This document shows positions 35,563 to 44,372 of a stretch of DNA of 64,000 nt, in pieces (the first letter of the stretch is position 1; each line of letters begins with the position of its first letter). Origin of the DNA: Hominimerdicola alba 8 (GTDB lineage: Bacteria > Bacillota > Clostridia > Oscillospirales > Ruminococcaceae); NCBI RefSeq assembly GCF_000178155.2, contig NZ_ADKM02000075.1, positions 62,001 through 126,000 on the forward strand, read 5' to 3'. The notes beneath the pieces were generated by a model that saw nothing but the letters and a program-made list of their open reading frames with translations, was not told where the DNA came from and ran no database searches. The translations under genes were made by a program, and so were the position numbers.

Positions 35563-35635
35563 ACAGATCATAGATCCATTTTTCTCGAAATGGAGCGGAT
35601 CATTCATACACAAATAACGTGAAAAAGGCGAGAAA

Positions 35636-36304
35636 ATGACTGTTTCAATATACGGCGACTCAATAAGTACATTCCGTGATATGAACCCCGAAGGTCATAT
35701 CATATATTACAATACAGACAACTGCATGCGTCATGGACTGGCTGATGTGAGCGATACTTGGTGGGGAAAAGTGCTGAGTGAGTTCAGATGGGAACTTCTG
35801 GTGAATGCGTCCTATTCCGGCAGTCGTGTTTCCGGGGATAGTTTTCCGTCAGGGTGCAGCCCGCAGCGCATGAAATACCTTAAAAGTGCCCAAATGCCTG
35901 ATATCATACTTGTCTATCTGGGCTACAATGATTTCGGCTTCAGCGTACCTCTGACATCAGATAAAACTGATGACGAAATGAGTTTTAAAGGCGCTTACAG
36001 ACTGATGCTCAGGCGGCTTAAAGATAGCTTCCCCGACTCAAAGATCATTTGCGGAACTATTATGCAGAATTACATTTTCTACCGCCCCGACCTTTCAGAA
36101 AAGCTGAACAAGAACAGTGCCGGTACTCCGCTGGAAGCCTACAACGAAATTATTCGGGAGGTTTGCAGTTCAGAAAAAGTTCTGCTTGCAGACCTTCATG
36201 GCACAGGCATATGCTGTGATACTTTGTCGGACATGCACTGCACCAAACGCGGTCACCGGGAGATGGCAGAAGCATGGATCTCTCAACTGAAAAAACTGGT
36301 ATGA
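35636..36304 (+). CDS. SGNH/GDSL-family hydrolase
   Basis: 222-residue esterase-like protein. Blocks in order: nucleophile in YGDSISTF, glycine block NASYSGSRVSG, YLGYNDFG with the Asn, and DMHCTKRGH with catalytic Asp/His. No signal peptide, so it acts in the cytoplasm. Substrates of such proteins range from acyl esters to acetylated sugars. AGGCGAG precedes the ATG. Its stop is immediately followed by a terminator shared with the convergent DUF1275 gene. Confidence 0.85.
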   Translation: MTVSIYGDSISTFRDMNPEGHIIYYNTDNCMRHGLADVSDTWWGKVLSEFRWELLVNASYSGSRVSGDSFPSGCSPQRMKYLKSAQMPDIILVYLGYNDFGFSVPLTSDKTDDEMSFKGAYRLMLRRLKDSFPDSKIICGTIMQNYIFYRPDLSEKLNKNSAGTPLEAYNEIIREVCSSEKVLLADLHGTGICCDTLSDMHCTKRGHREMAEAWISQLKKLV

Positions 36305-36306
36305 AA

Positions 36307-36342
36307 AAAAGACGGGAAACAGCGTATTTCCCGTCTTTTTAT
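36307..36342. terminator. Bidirectional terminator
   Basis: AAAAAGACGGGAAA / TTTCCCGTCTTTTT, 14-bp perfect stem with a 7-base loop between convergent genes; A-run and T-run on both sides. Confidence 0.9.
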
Positions 36343-37016
36343 TCATCACTGCAATTATCGTTTCCGTTTACTTTCAGAACAGCCAGTGCGCATGCTTGTC
36401 CTACAATACATAAAAACACCGCTTTAAGTCCGATCACTCTTGTAATGACCGCACCAAACCCTGCGCCGATTATAAATATACCTATTATGCCAAAATATGA
36501 AAGTGCCTTGCGTAATTCAGTGCTATCCTTTGACTTAAAGAAATTAAACAGGCTTTCGCTGCCGCTTCGCAGATTTCCCGTACACATCGTGGTAGCATAA
36601 GCATTTCCGTTGAGCCGTCTGAATCCTTCTACCTGCATAGCACAGGTCAAAGATACAAGAATATTAGCAAGATCGTTGCGGCTGTTCGTAATAAAACCGA
36701 CTGCCGCGAGTATAGCCATTTCAACCAGAAGTGTGAGCTGATGCCAGTGAACTTTCGGAGCATCATTGAACCGCCATTTTATAAGCTCTACTGCGATAAC
36801 GCCGATAACAAAGGATAAAATAGGTATCAGATAGTGTACAGCTTCTCTGAACTCCCCATCAGTCAGCCGAAGTCCCATCAGCACGATATTACCTGTCTGT
36901 GCGTTGGCAAAAACTCCATCGCGGCAGATGTAGGTATAAGTGTCCAAATATCCGCCCACAAAACTCAGCAAAGCGCCTACTTTGAAATTTTCGGCAACAT
37001 GTCTTGACGTGCTCAT
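36339..37016 (-). CDS. YoaK-family membrane protein (DUF1275)
   Basis: 225-residue membrane protein with about six hydrophobic helices and the DUF1275 marks VGGYLDTYTYI, FANAQTGNIVLMG and TGNLRS. Function is unknown; a transport role is often assumed. Its ATG overlaps the metA stop by 4 bases, so it is translated from the metA message, an unusual partner that might point to amino-acid or thiol-related transport (inference). Confidence 0.83.
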   Translation of the reverse strand: MSTSRHVAENFKVGALLSFVGGYLDTYTYICRDGVFANAQTGNIVLMGLRLTDGEFREAVHYLIPILSFVIGVIAVELIKWRFNDAPKVHWHQLTLLVEMAILAAVGFITNSRNDLANILVSLTCAMQVEGFRRLNGNAYATTMCTGNLRSGSESLFNFFKSKDSTELRKALSYFGIIGIFIIGAGFGAVITRVIGLKAVFLCIVGQACALAVLKVNGNDNCSDE

Positions 37017-37957
37017 ATATTATTGCCGGCTTCGATTATAGGCCGCAGATCAGCAAGGTCATATGGAGTTCTCTGGTAAACGCAATAGTTCAGCCAATTT
37101 GAGTAGAGAAGATTTGCTGAACAACTCCAGTTAAAAATAGGCTGCTGATAGGGGTCATTGCCGGGAAAATAATTGTATGGTATCTGTATTTTCTGCCCTT
37201 TGCGGACATCTCTGAAATACTCTTTAGCAAGAGTTTCCCTGTCATACTCCCAGTGTCCCAGCTGGAAGAACAATCTCTCACTGCTGTCACAGACAAGCTG
37301 TACCCCGGCTTCATAGGACTCTGCCAGAATAGTCAAGTCAGAAACCTTTACAATATCTTCATGACGAACTTCTGTATGGCGCGAGTGCGGGCAGTGAAAA
37401 ACATCGCCAAAACCTTTGAGTATCAGACTTTCGGGGTGCTCAATGTGATGCTTGAAGTTGCCGAACATCTTATTATCCAGCGGATATTTCGGTATGCCGT
37501 AGTGATAATACAGTGCCGCCTGCGCACCCCAGCAAATGTGGATAGTGGAGTAGACATGGGTCAGCGACCAGTCAAGTACGCGGCATAATTCCTCCCAATA
37601 GTCCACCTGTTCATATTCCAGAAGTTCTATCGGTGCACCGGTGATGATAAGTCCGTCATAACGGTTATCCTTAACTTCTTCAAAAGACTTATAAAACGCA
37701 AGCATATGTTCCTGCGAAGTGTTTTTGGAAACATGACTGCTCATTTGGATAAGTTCAATATCGACATGTAAAGGCGTGTTACTTAACAACCTGAGAAGCT
37801 GTGTTTCGGTGGTGATCTTATCAGGCATCAGATTGAGAATAGCAATGCTAAGCGCACGTATATCCTGGTGCTCAGCTCTGTCGTTTGGAATAACAAATAT
37901 TCGTTCTTTTTCCAGCGCCTTAAAAGCGGGAAGATCATTTGGTATTTTAATTGGCAT
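37013..37957 (-). CDS. metA: Homoserine O-acyltransferase MetA, predicted acetyl-CoA type
   Basis: 314-residue enzyme that acylates homoserine in methionine synthesis. The catalytic triad falls at the family numbering: Cys142 (HICWGAQAA), His235 and Glu237 (LGHWEYD). Residue 111 is Glu (GAPIELLEYEQVDYW); in characterised MetA proteins Glu111 gives acetyl-CoA use and Gly gives succinyl-CoA. The enzyme is therefore predicted to make O-acetylhomoserine despite its common name of succinyltransferase. Overlaps the DUF1275 gene. No S-box or T-box leader is visible in the 80 bases upstream. Confidence 0.95.
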   Translation of the reverse strand: MPIKIPNDLPAFKALEKERIFVIPNDRAEHQDIRALSIAILNLMPDKITTETQLLRLLSNTPLHVDIELIQMSSHVSKNTSQEHMLAFYKSFEEVKDNRYDGLIITGAPIELLEYEQVDYWEELCRVLDWSLTHVYSTIHICWGAQAALYYHYGIPKYPLDNKMFGNFKHHIEHPESLILKGFGDVFHCPHSRHTEVRHEDIVKVSDLTILAESYEAGVQLVCDSSERLFFQLGHWEYDRETLAKEYFRDVRKGQKIQIPYNYFPGNDPYQQPIFNWSCSANLLYSNWLNYCVYQRTPYDLADLRPIIEAGNNI

Positions 37958-38036
37958 TTTTAGATCACCCTTTTTTGTTGAAATTTATACGCGATTATGT
38001 GTAAAGATGCTTATCTTGACACATATTTTCGATAAG

Positions 38037-38618
38037 TCAAAATCTGATATTTTTAGCGTACCATTCAGGCTTTGTCATTTTGTAGACCTTTGTTTCAACT
38101 TCATGACCGCCTTTGTTTTCAAGCACTTTCTTTGAAGATCCACACTGCTTCATACCGCACTTTTCAAGCACACGACCGCTTGCTTTATTGTCAGACATGT
38201 GTTCAGCGACCACAGTATCAAAGCCCACCACAAAAAACAGATAAGCCAGCACAGGTTCCAATGCTTCGGTCATAAGACCCTTGTTCCACCAGTCCTCGCC
38301 AAGAACATAGCCTATTTCTGCCTCACTTTTGTCGGTGTCCACGCGAATAACTCCGATACTGCCGACAGGTTCGCTTGTTTCATTCAGCACCATCACCCAG
38401 TCGAAGTTATCAGTCCTTCCTGAAAGTTTGGTGCGTTCAACACAGAATTTTGTGCTGACTTCAAGGTTTTCATGCGTGTTCCATGTGAGATATTTCGTCA
38501 CGTTTTCGTTTGATGCCCAGTTTTTATAAATGTACTGCGCATCACTCAGCTTAAATGCCCTCAGCTTCATGCGCTTAGTTTCAAAAGGCTGAGTGCCGAT
38601 CAAATTCAACTTTTCCAA
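38037..38618 (-). CDS. GNAT acetyltransferase, RimJ/RimL type
   Basis: 193-residue N-acetyltransferase of the RimJ/L branch (FETKRMKLRAFKLSDAQYIYKNWASN, SEAEIGYVLGEDWWNKGLMTEAL, NKASGRVLEKCGM). Such enzymes acetylate protein N-termini, amino sugars or antibiotics; the substrate here is unknown. A TTG start at 38618 is proposed because TAGGAGT lies 8 bp upstream and homologous proteins begin there; the ATG at 38663 would overlap the upstream gene end and lacks a site. Probably co-transcribed with the gene at 38664. Confidence 0.82.
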   Translation of the reverse strand: MEKLNLIGTQPFETKRMKLRAFKLSDAQYIYKNWASNENVTKYLTWNTHENLEVSTKFCVERTKLSGRTDNFDWVMVLNETSEPVGSIGVIRVDTDKSEAEIGYVLGEDWWNKGLMTEALEPVLAYLFFVVGFDTVVAEHMSDNKASGRVLEKCGMKQCGSSKKVLENKGGHEVETKVYKMTKPEWYAKNIRF

Positions 38619-38663
38619 TGATATCACTCCTATAAGTCGATGTAAAGGCGTATCACTTGTCAC

Positions 38664-39128
38664 TTACTTGCCGCAGCATTTCATGACTGTTTTGACATTC
38701 CTTTGCAGGACTACATCGCCGTTCTTCTCATCAACTCTTATTATTTTATCGAAACCGTGATATGCGAAAAATTTAAGCGTTGTCAAGTTGCCTGACTTAA
38801 CAATAACAGACATGTTATCATATCCCATATATGCCGCTTGATTGATGGTGTATTCCAGCATCATACCTTTATATTCACTTTCTGTTTCCATATCGGCATA
38901 CAAGTCTGCAAGATACAGTTTGCGAAGTGCTGTAGTCAGCACTTCATCGCCCATATCAAACACAATAACAGATGCGGCTTTGATCGACTCACCGTCATCA
39001 AGTGCGAAAACAACGCCCTTGTGTTCAGCCAGTATTTTCTGTGCCTCTGACAGTTTGTTCCAGCCTTTCAAGCTATTCAGCTTGTCAGAACTTTCGGGCA
39101 ATATTTTTATAAATGAAAGCCTTATCAT
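38664..39128 (-). CDS. GNAT-fold acetyltransferase-like protein
   Basis: 154 residues. The C-terminal half shows the GNAT order: MGYDNMSVIVKSGNLTTLKFFAYHGFDKI, then a final strand DVVLQRN. The N-terminus is divergent and the acetyl-CoA loop is weak, so activity is uncertain. GGAGG lies 12 bases from ATG 39128, a long spacing. It is driven by a perfect promoter followed by a terminator-like hairpin (39149-39219), so expression is probably attenuated. Confidence 0.6.
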   Translation of the reverse strand: MIRLSFIKILPESSDKLNSLKGWNKLSEAQKILAEHKGVVFALDDGESIKAASVIVFDMGDEVLTTALRKLYLADLYADMETESEYKGMMLEYTINQAAYMGYDNMSVIVKSGNLTTLKFFAYHGFDKIIRVDEKNGDVVLQRNVKTVMKCCGK

Positions 39129-39148
39129 GAGCGTCGGGCACCTCCAAC

Positions 39149-39172
39149 AAAAAAGCGTCCGCCCACGGACGC
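39149..39172 (-). terminator. Leader terminator/attenuator before the GNAT pair
   Basis: On the minus strand GCGTCCG / CGGACGC with a 4-base loop followed by TTTTTT, beginning about 12 bases after the expected transcription start and ending 6 bases before the ribosome site of the gene at 39128. Confidence 0.7.
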
Positions 39173-39190
39173 CGAACTGCTTATACGAAT

Positions 39191-39219
39191 ATTATAGCAT
39201 ATTCCACGTATATTGTCAA
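39191..39219 (-). promoter_or_regulatory. Perfect consensus promoter
   Basis: On the minus strand TTGACA (39219-39214), 17-bp spacer, TATAAT (39196-39191). It fires into the hairpin at 39149-39172. Confidence 0.85.
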
Positions 39220-39225
39220 GTATAA

Positions 39226-39256
39226 AAAAGCCCGCAGAACCGTTCTGCGGGCTTGT
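39226..39256 (-). terminator. glyA terminator
   Basis: On the minus strand AAGCCCGCAGAAC / GTTCTGCGGGCTT with almost no loop, followed by TTTTATAC. Confidence 0.88.
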
Positions 39257-39265
39257 AATTATTGC

Positions 39266-40513
39266 TTATTCGTACAGGGGATACTTCTTGCAGATATCTG
39301 TTACCATACCGCGAACCTTTTCAGCGTTTGCGTCAAAGTCAGAAGCAGTCAGATAGATGCACTCAGCTATAACATCCATATCCTCTTCTACCAGTCCTCT
39401 TGTAGTAACTGCGGGTGTACCGATGCGCACGCCGCTGGTCACGAACGGGCTCTGAGGGTCGTTAGGTATAGCGTTCTTGTTAACAGTGATGTATACCTCA
39501 TCCAGCTTGTTCTGCAGTTCCTTGCCTGTGATGTTGAAAGGTCTGAGATCAGCCAGCATCAGATGATTGTCAGTGCCGCCCGAAACAAGTGCAAAGCCCT
39601 TGTCTACCAGACCCTTAGCAAGTCTTTGAGCGTTCTTTACGATCTGCTCACCATAAGCCTTGAATTCAGGCTTGAGAGCCTCACCGAAGCAAACAGCCTT
39701 ACCTGCGATAACGTGCATCAGAGGGCCGCCCTGTGTACCCGGGAATATAGCGCTGTTTATCTTCTTAGCCAGAGCCTCATCATTGGTCAGTATCAGACCG
39801 CCGCGAGGACCTCTCAGAGTCTTGTGAGTTGTTGTAGTTGTAATGTCAGCGAAAGGAACAGGGGATGGGTGCTGACCCGAAGCTACCAGACCTGCGATAT
39901 GTGCCATATCTACCATGAAATATGCACCGATGCTCTTAGCGATAGCAGAGATCCTCTCGAAATCGATGATCCTTGGATATGCAGATGCACCTGCAACGAT
40001 CAGCTTAGGCTTAACTTCCTGTGCCTGCTTCTCCATAGCATCATAGTCGATGAAGCCGTTGTCATCAACGCCGTAAGGAACGAAGTTGAAATACTTACCG
40101 GAGATATTGACAGGTGAACCATGTGTGAGGTGACCGCCGTTATCAAGGCTCATGCCCATAACGGTGTCGCCGGGCTGGAGCAGTGCGAAATAAACTGCGG
40201 TGTTAGCCTGTGCGCCGGAGTGAGGCTGAACGTTTGCAAACTTTGCGCCGAACAGCTTGCATGCTCTGTCAATAGCGATCTGTTCAACGATATCAACGTC
40301 CTCACAGCCGCCGTAGTATCTCTTTCCTGGATAACCCTCAGCGTACTTGTTTGTCAGCACGCTGCCCATAGCTGCCATAACAGCAGGCGAAACGATGTTC
40401 TCGCTGGCGATAAGTTCGAGATTTCTTCTCTGGCGAGCCAGTTCAAGACCCATAGCATCGCCGACTTCTTTGTCGAATTCGGATACGAAACCGATAGAAT
40501 CAAGCATTTTCAT
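39266..40513 (-). CDS. glyA: Serine hydroxymethyltransferase
   Basis: 415-residue PLP enzyme converting serine and tetrahydrofolate to glycine and methylene-tetrahydrofolate. Hallmarks: [32 protein letters not shown], the PLP-lysine region [28 protein letters not shown] and [18 protein letters not shown] 40513 (MKMLDSIG) follows AAGGAG; the longer in-frame start at 40549 has no site. A single gene with its own terminator and no riboswitch visible in the leader. Confidence 0.97.
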   Translation of the reverse strand: MKMLDSIGFVSEFDKEVGDAMGLELARQRRNLELIASENIVSPAVMAAMGSVLTNKYAEGYPGKRYYGGCEDVDIVEQIAIDRACKLFGAKFANVQPHSGAQANTAVYFALLQPGDTVMGMSLDNGGHLTHGSPVNISGKYFNFVPYGVDDNGFIDYDAMEKQAQEVKPKLIVAGASAYPRIIDFERISAIAKSIGAYFMVDMAHIAGLVASGQHPSPVPFADITTTTTHKTLRGPRGGLILTNDEALAKKINSAIFPGTQGGPLMHVIAGKAVCFGEALKPEFKAYGEQIVKNAQRLAKGLVDKGFALVSGGTDNHLMLADLRPFNITGKELQNKLDEVYITVNKNAIPNDPQSPFVTSGVRIGTPAVTTRGLVEEDMDVIAECIYLTASDFDANAEKVRGMVTDICKKYPLYE

Positions 40514-40630
40514 AGTTTTAACTCTCCTTGTTAAAAAATTTATCAACACAAATTATTATACAATATTTTTCTGAAAATAGCAAGTGTTTTTCACAAATTT
40601 TTCCGAAAAAAACATTTTTTTATCCAAATA

Positions 40631-41902
40631 TCATTGTGCCATCGCGTATTTCTCGCTGTATTTTTCGTACAGACCTTGTGCCGCTTCCTCTGATGTTGCC
40701 TTGTTGAACACATAAAGGTTGCTGGCATCGATGAAATCATTAAAGAGGGTACTGTTCTCAATGAGCGAATTCATCGAACTTATGTACTGATTGTTCTCCA
40801 TGACCAGCGAAGCCTCATATTGCAGACCTGAAAGTTCGCCGATCTCATCGAGGTAATCCCTTGCTGCTGCGCTGATCGGTATACCTTTCTCTACGCCCTG
40901 ATACTTTGCCATTTCACTGCTGTTCAGCATGTAGTCGAGCAGTATGGCGGCTTCTTGCGGGTGTTCTGTATTTTTGCTTATCGCGTATAAAGTCGCAGGC
41001 TTAGCATACCAGCCTGTGCCGCTGGGCATACCCTCGATGACCGGGTAATCCGCCGCCACAACTTCCTGACCGTCAGCAATGACATTTTTATAGAAATTCA
41101 GCGCATCACTGACCCAGCCGACAGAACCCGCATACTTTCCGTTCTGCATATTGAATCTCTGGTAATCCTCTATAAGCGGTACTACTTTTTCATCGACCAG
41201 CCGCTTGTAGAATTCCATCATTAGCTGAAAATCTTCTGCTTTGAATGTGATCTCATTATTATCATTGTAGAAATGCTTGCCGTTGTTCTGTTCGGCATAA
41301 GCTACCAGTGTCAGCCACATACTTTTATCGGCGCATGCCATGGGGTAGACACCGTCAGGGCTCATTATTTTTGCCGCCTCAAAAAGGTCGTCCCATGTCT
41401 TGGGCACAGCCAGACCATAGCTGTCATAAATGGTCTTGTTGATGTACATTGTTTCTGCGTTCATCGCGATCGGTACAGCGTTCAGCTTTCCTCCGCGAAT
41501 GCCGTATTCAAGCACATCGTCGGGGAAGTTTGAGAGATCAACTACATCTGAGAGCGTTGAGATGTCATAATATCCGTCACCCTCAGGTGAATATTGGTTC
41601 AGCCAGTTGACGTTTATCTGCATGACATCGGTTTCTGTACCTGATATCATTCTTACCTGATTTCTCGCTTCATAGCCCGACCATTCCGAATAGCTGCACT
41701 TGACTTTTATATCGGGGTGCAGTTTCTCGAATTCCTCTATCGCTTCGAGCGTATACTCGCTTCGGGCGTCGTTGCCCCACCAGGAAAGAGTTATCTCGGT
41801 CTGCACATTCTGGTCTACCACTACGTTTTGTGTTTCACCACAGCCCGCAAGTTCTGCCGCCAAACAGATCGTCAGAGCCAGTGCCGGTATACGTTTTTTC
41901 AT
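40631..41902 (-). CDS. Extracellular solute-binding lipoprotein, family 1 (sugar type)
   Basis: 423-residue lipoprotein (signal peptide, lipobox ELAGC, Cys21) with the family 1 solute-binding fold: ITLSWWGNDARSEYTLEAIEEFEKLHPDIKVK, PIAMNAETMYINKTIYDSYGL and PKTWDDLFEAAK. These proteins bind sugars for ABC importers, but no permease or ATPase gene is nearby. Its start overlaps the stop of the GGDEF gene by 4 bases. It is therefore inferred to hand a ligand signal to the Cache domain of that cyclase rather than, or as well as, to feed a transporter. Confidence 0.88.
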   Translation of the reverse strand: MKKRIPALALTICLAAELAGCGETQNVVVDQNVQTEITLSWWGNDARSEYTLEAIEEFEKLHPDIKVKCSYSEWSGYEARNQVRMISGTETDVMQINVNWLNQYSPEGDGYYDISTLSDVVDLSNFPDDVLEYGIRGGKLNAVPIAMNAETMYINKTIYDSYGLAVPKTWDDLFEAAKIMSPDGVYPMACADKSMWLTLVAYAEQNNGKHFYNDNNEITFKAEDFQLMMEFYKRLVDEKVVPLIEDYQRFNMQNGKYAGSVGWVSDALNFYKNVIADGQEVVAADYPVIEGMPSGTGWYAKPATLYAISKNTEHPQEAAILLDYMLNSSEMAKYQGVEKGIPISAAARDYLDEIGELSGLQYEASLVMENNQYISSMNSLIENSTLFNDFIDASNLYVFNKATSEEAAQGLYEKYSEKYAMAQ

Positions 41903-43398
41903 TCTGCATCACCGCTTTCTCCGTCATAGAAAGTGAAGCCGTCCTTGCCGCTCTTCTTAGCTCTGTACATAGCTTTGTCGCAGGCTGAGTAGAGTTCTTC
42001 AAAACTTTTGCCGTCCTTAGGGTAAAGCGCCGCGCCTATACTTGCAGTCACCTGATAGCCGTACTCAGCAGCGGTGCTGTTGTCATGGAATGCCTTGTTA
42101 AGAGCCTCGCATCTTTCCTTTATATGTGCGATGAACTCATCATCGTCTTTGCTTGCAGTATTCACAAGCACACAGAATTCGTCACCGCCGATACGCCCCA
42201 GATAATCATCGTCCGAGAACACCTGACGCAGCACCCCTCCTGTGCCTGCCAGCAGCTTGTCACCCGCCGCATGACCCAGTGTGTCATTTACCCTTTTGAA
42301 GTCATCTATATCGAGTATGACCATAGCACGCCGCTCGCTGTCTAGGGAATTTTGCAATGTTGTGCCTGCAAGTTCCTCAAAAGTCAGTTTATTCAGTATA
42401 CCCGTCAGCCTGTCGGTAGATGCTTTGTTGTCAAGTTCTGATACCATAGCCTTTACAGGCTTTGTCAGCAGCCAGCTGAGATACATGCCCAGCGTCGCAG
42501 CCAGCACCATCGCGATAACGCCTACCATATAGATATAACGTTTCATCACATTTTTCTCAGCAAGTATCTGCTGTGTGGGAATGTAGCATACCACGTACCA
42601 GTCATTACACTTATTGACCGACACCAGATAGTCGTTATCCATAGCTGTCGCAGAGTCATGCCCCTCTATGCGTTCACGTATCTCTGATTTCAGCGGTGTG
42701 CCGACTTCGTTGCCGTTTTTCGAGTACAGTGTGTTGTAATTTCCATCTACCAGTTCTATCTGCATACCTGCCAGCGTTTCGGGATTGTCAAATACACCGC
42801 TCAGTTCATTTGCGTAGAAAGATATGAACAGTACTGCATTTTTATGCACCTGCTTTACATAGTAGATGCGTCTGAAATCTCCTTCATATCCCGTGAACCA
42901 GCCATCGTGTAAACGCTGGTTGGTTATCATCGCACTAAGATCTTCAAACATATGCTCACCGAACAGCGACATCGAACCGTTTGATATCTTACCGACCGTC
43001 CTGTTATTTCTGTAGACTATCCCGTAGTCAACGAAATTCTCCATTATACACAGGTTGAACAGCTTGTCGGAGATGACTTTTTCGGTGTTTATAGCATCAT
43101 ATTCGTCATTGTCGGGGCTGGTAGCGTCATAAGTATATGACTCTTCCTCACCGAAAGCCAGCGTCGCGATGGTTTCCATGCGGTTCATGTAACTTTCCAG
43201 ATTCAGCTTCATCTGAACACTGAGCGACGAAGTCATGGAAACCACCTTGTTTTTCAGTACAGTGTCCGTCTTGTTGACGCTGAGCACCATAACTGCGACA
43301 ACAGCAGCCATGACCAATATTGCAAAACCGAGCATCATAGCAGTCTGTATCTTGTGTACCGCTTTGATATGCCCGCGTCTGTGTGAATTGTTAACCAT
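41899..43398 (-). CDS. Membrane diguanylate cyclase (Cache-like sensor plus GGDEF)
   Basis: 499 residues. First membrane helix about 20-45, an extracellular Cache-like sensor to about 285, a second helix (YIYMVGVIAMVLAATLGMYLSWLL), then a GGDEF domain (STDRLTGILNKLTF, LDIDDFKRVNDTLGHAAGDKLL, RIGGDEF at about 404). The active-site motif is intact, so it should make cyclic di-GMP. The inhibitory I-site RxxD is lost (SDDD at that position), so product inhibition is not expected. Translationally coupled to a sugar-binding lipoprotein. Start ATG 43398 with AGGGGTA. Confidence 0.92.
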   Translation of the reverse strand: MVNNSHRRGHIKAVHKIQTAMMLGFAILVMAAVVAVMVLSVNKTDTVLKNKVVSMTSSLSVQMKLNLESYMNRMETIATLAFGEEESYTYDATSPDNDEYDAINTEKVISDKLFNLCIMENFVDYGIVYRNNRTVGKISNGSMSLFGEHMFEDLSAMITNQRLHDGWFTGYEGDFRRIYYVKQVHKNAVLFISFYANELSGVFDNPETLAGMQIELVDGNYNTLYSKNGNEVGTPLKSEIRERIEGHDSATAMDNDYLVSVNKCNDWYVVCYIPTQQILAEKNVMKRYIYMVGVIAMVLAATLGMYLSWLLTKPVKAMVSELDNKASTDRLTGILNKLTFEELAGTTLQNSLDSERRAMVILDIDDFKRVNDTLGHAAGDKLLAGTGGVLRQVFSDDDYLGRIGGDEFCVLVNTASKDDDEFIAHIKERCEALNKAFHDNSTAAEYGYQVTASIGAALYPKDGKSFEELYSACDKAMYRAKKSGKDGFTFYDGESGDAE

Positions 43399-43690
43399 TC
43401 TGTAAGTACCCCTTTGATAGTTCAGCAGATTAGTATATTAGCAAAAATATTCATTTTATTCCAACATATATTATAGCAGATATCTGCTTTTTTGTCATTA
43501 ATAAACGAATAAAAAATCAAAATTTCGGCTATTTCTAACAATCTAAAGGTTGCTCTTTGTTTATTTCTTACAAATTGATTTACAATTCACTGTATGTGTT
43601 GACATAATTAACTATTTAATTCAAAGGTGCAAAATACATCTTTCAGATATATTTATGGAGGAAACGGTCAGAAATATTGTGACATTTCTA

Positions 43691-43719
43691 TTGACACCGC
43701 ATGAATTCCGTGATATAAT
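43691..43719 (+). promoter_or_regulatory. Perfect promoter of the TPR gene
   Basis: TTGACA at 43691-43696, 17-bp spacer, TATAAT at 43714-43719, plus upstream TG. In the rest of 43399-43690 nothing else is seen beyond AT-rich DNA. Confidence 0.82.
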
Positions 43720-43759
43720 TTCACTGATACAGATCACAAATTATGAAAGGCGGTAAGAT

Positions 43760-44176
43760 ATGGATCCGTTAGCGGCAAATAAAAGCATTGATGATATTGC
43801 CGAAGAAGGCAACAAACTTTTTGATGAAGAAAAATATTCTGAGGCTATCAGGATATGGCTGAAGGGATTGGATCTTCTGGAACGGCCGCTCAACGCTCAA
43901 AGTGAGGCTGTGTGGTTTCAGGCATCTATTGCAGATGCGTGGTTCATGCTTGAAAATTATGAGAAAGCATACCCGTATTTGCTGGAAGCTGCATCCAATA
44001 TCAGCGGTGCGGGTCAAACAGATCCGTTTGTTATGCTGCGTCTGGGACAGTGCTCACACGAATTGGGAAAAGAAGATGCCGCAGAATACCTGATGCGCGC
44101 TTATATGCTTGCAGGTGAAGAGATATTTGAAAACGATGATGATAAATACTTTGAACTGATAAAGGATCTGATCTGA
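43760..44176 (+). CDS. Small tetratricopeptide-repeat protein
   Basis: 138-residue cytoplasmic protein built from about three TPR-like helix pairs (AEEGNKLFDEEKYSEAIRIWLKGLDLL, WFQASIADAWFMLENYEKAYPYLLEA, RLGQCSHELGKEDAAEYLMRAYML). TPR proteins are protein-binding scaffolds. AAAGGCGG precedes the ATG and a perfect promoter lies 41 bp upstream. Similar small proteins are often found as immunity or adaptor proteins, but no partner gene is adjacent here. Confidence 0.75.
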   Translation: MDPLAANKSIDDIAEEGNKLFDEEKYSEAIRIWLKGLDLLERPLNAQSEAVWFQASIADAWFMLENYEKAYPYLLEAASNISGAGQTDPFVMLRLGQCSHELGKEDAAEYLMRAYMLAGEEIFENDDDKYFELIKDLI

Positions 44177-44212
44177 CAGATCGTGTTAACTGTATCTCAT
44201 TTATAGCAACAA

Positions 44213-44247
44213 TAATGCCCCCGAGCGTTTCTTACACTCGGGGGCAT
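44213..44247 (+). terminator. Terminator after the TPR gene
   Basis: AATGCCCCCGAG / CTCGGGGGCATT, 12-bp perfect stem, 11-base loop, followed by ATTCATT. Confidence 0.75.
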
Positions 44248-44269
44248 TATTCATTCTGAAAGTAACATC

Positions 44270-44372
44270 TATAGCAATCCAACTATTTAAATTCACAAAA
44301 TCCGGTCGCTAAAGCTCGGATTTATGGGTTTTGTGACCGGATTTTGTCTGAATTTTAAGACGGATTGCTATA
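44270..44372 (-). repeat. Family B palindromic element, copy 2 (103 bp)
   Basis: Bounded by TATAGCAATCC and GGATTGCTATA, with inner arms ACAAAATCCGGTCGC and its near-complement GTGACCGGATTTTGT. Opposite orientation to copies 3 and 4. Overlaps the 3' end of the P1 peptidase gene and provides its stop codon. Confidence 0.9.

Noticed and set aside
40514-40630. Possible glycine riboswitch before glyA or the following gene
   Set aside because: The glyA leader is short and AT-rich, with no paired aptamer-like structure visible.
43550-43756. 68-codon frame upstream of the TPR gene
   Set aside because: No ribosome site, it covers the perfect promoter at 43691-43719, and it has no coding character.
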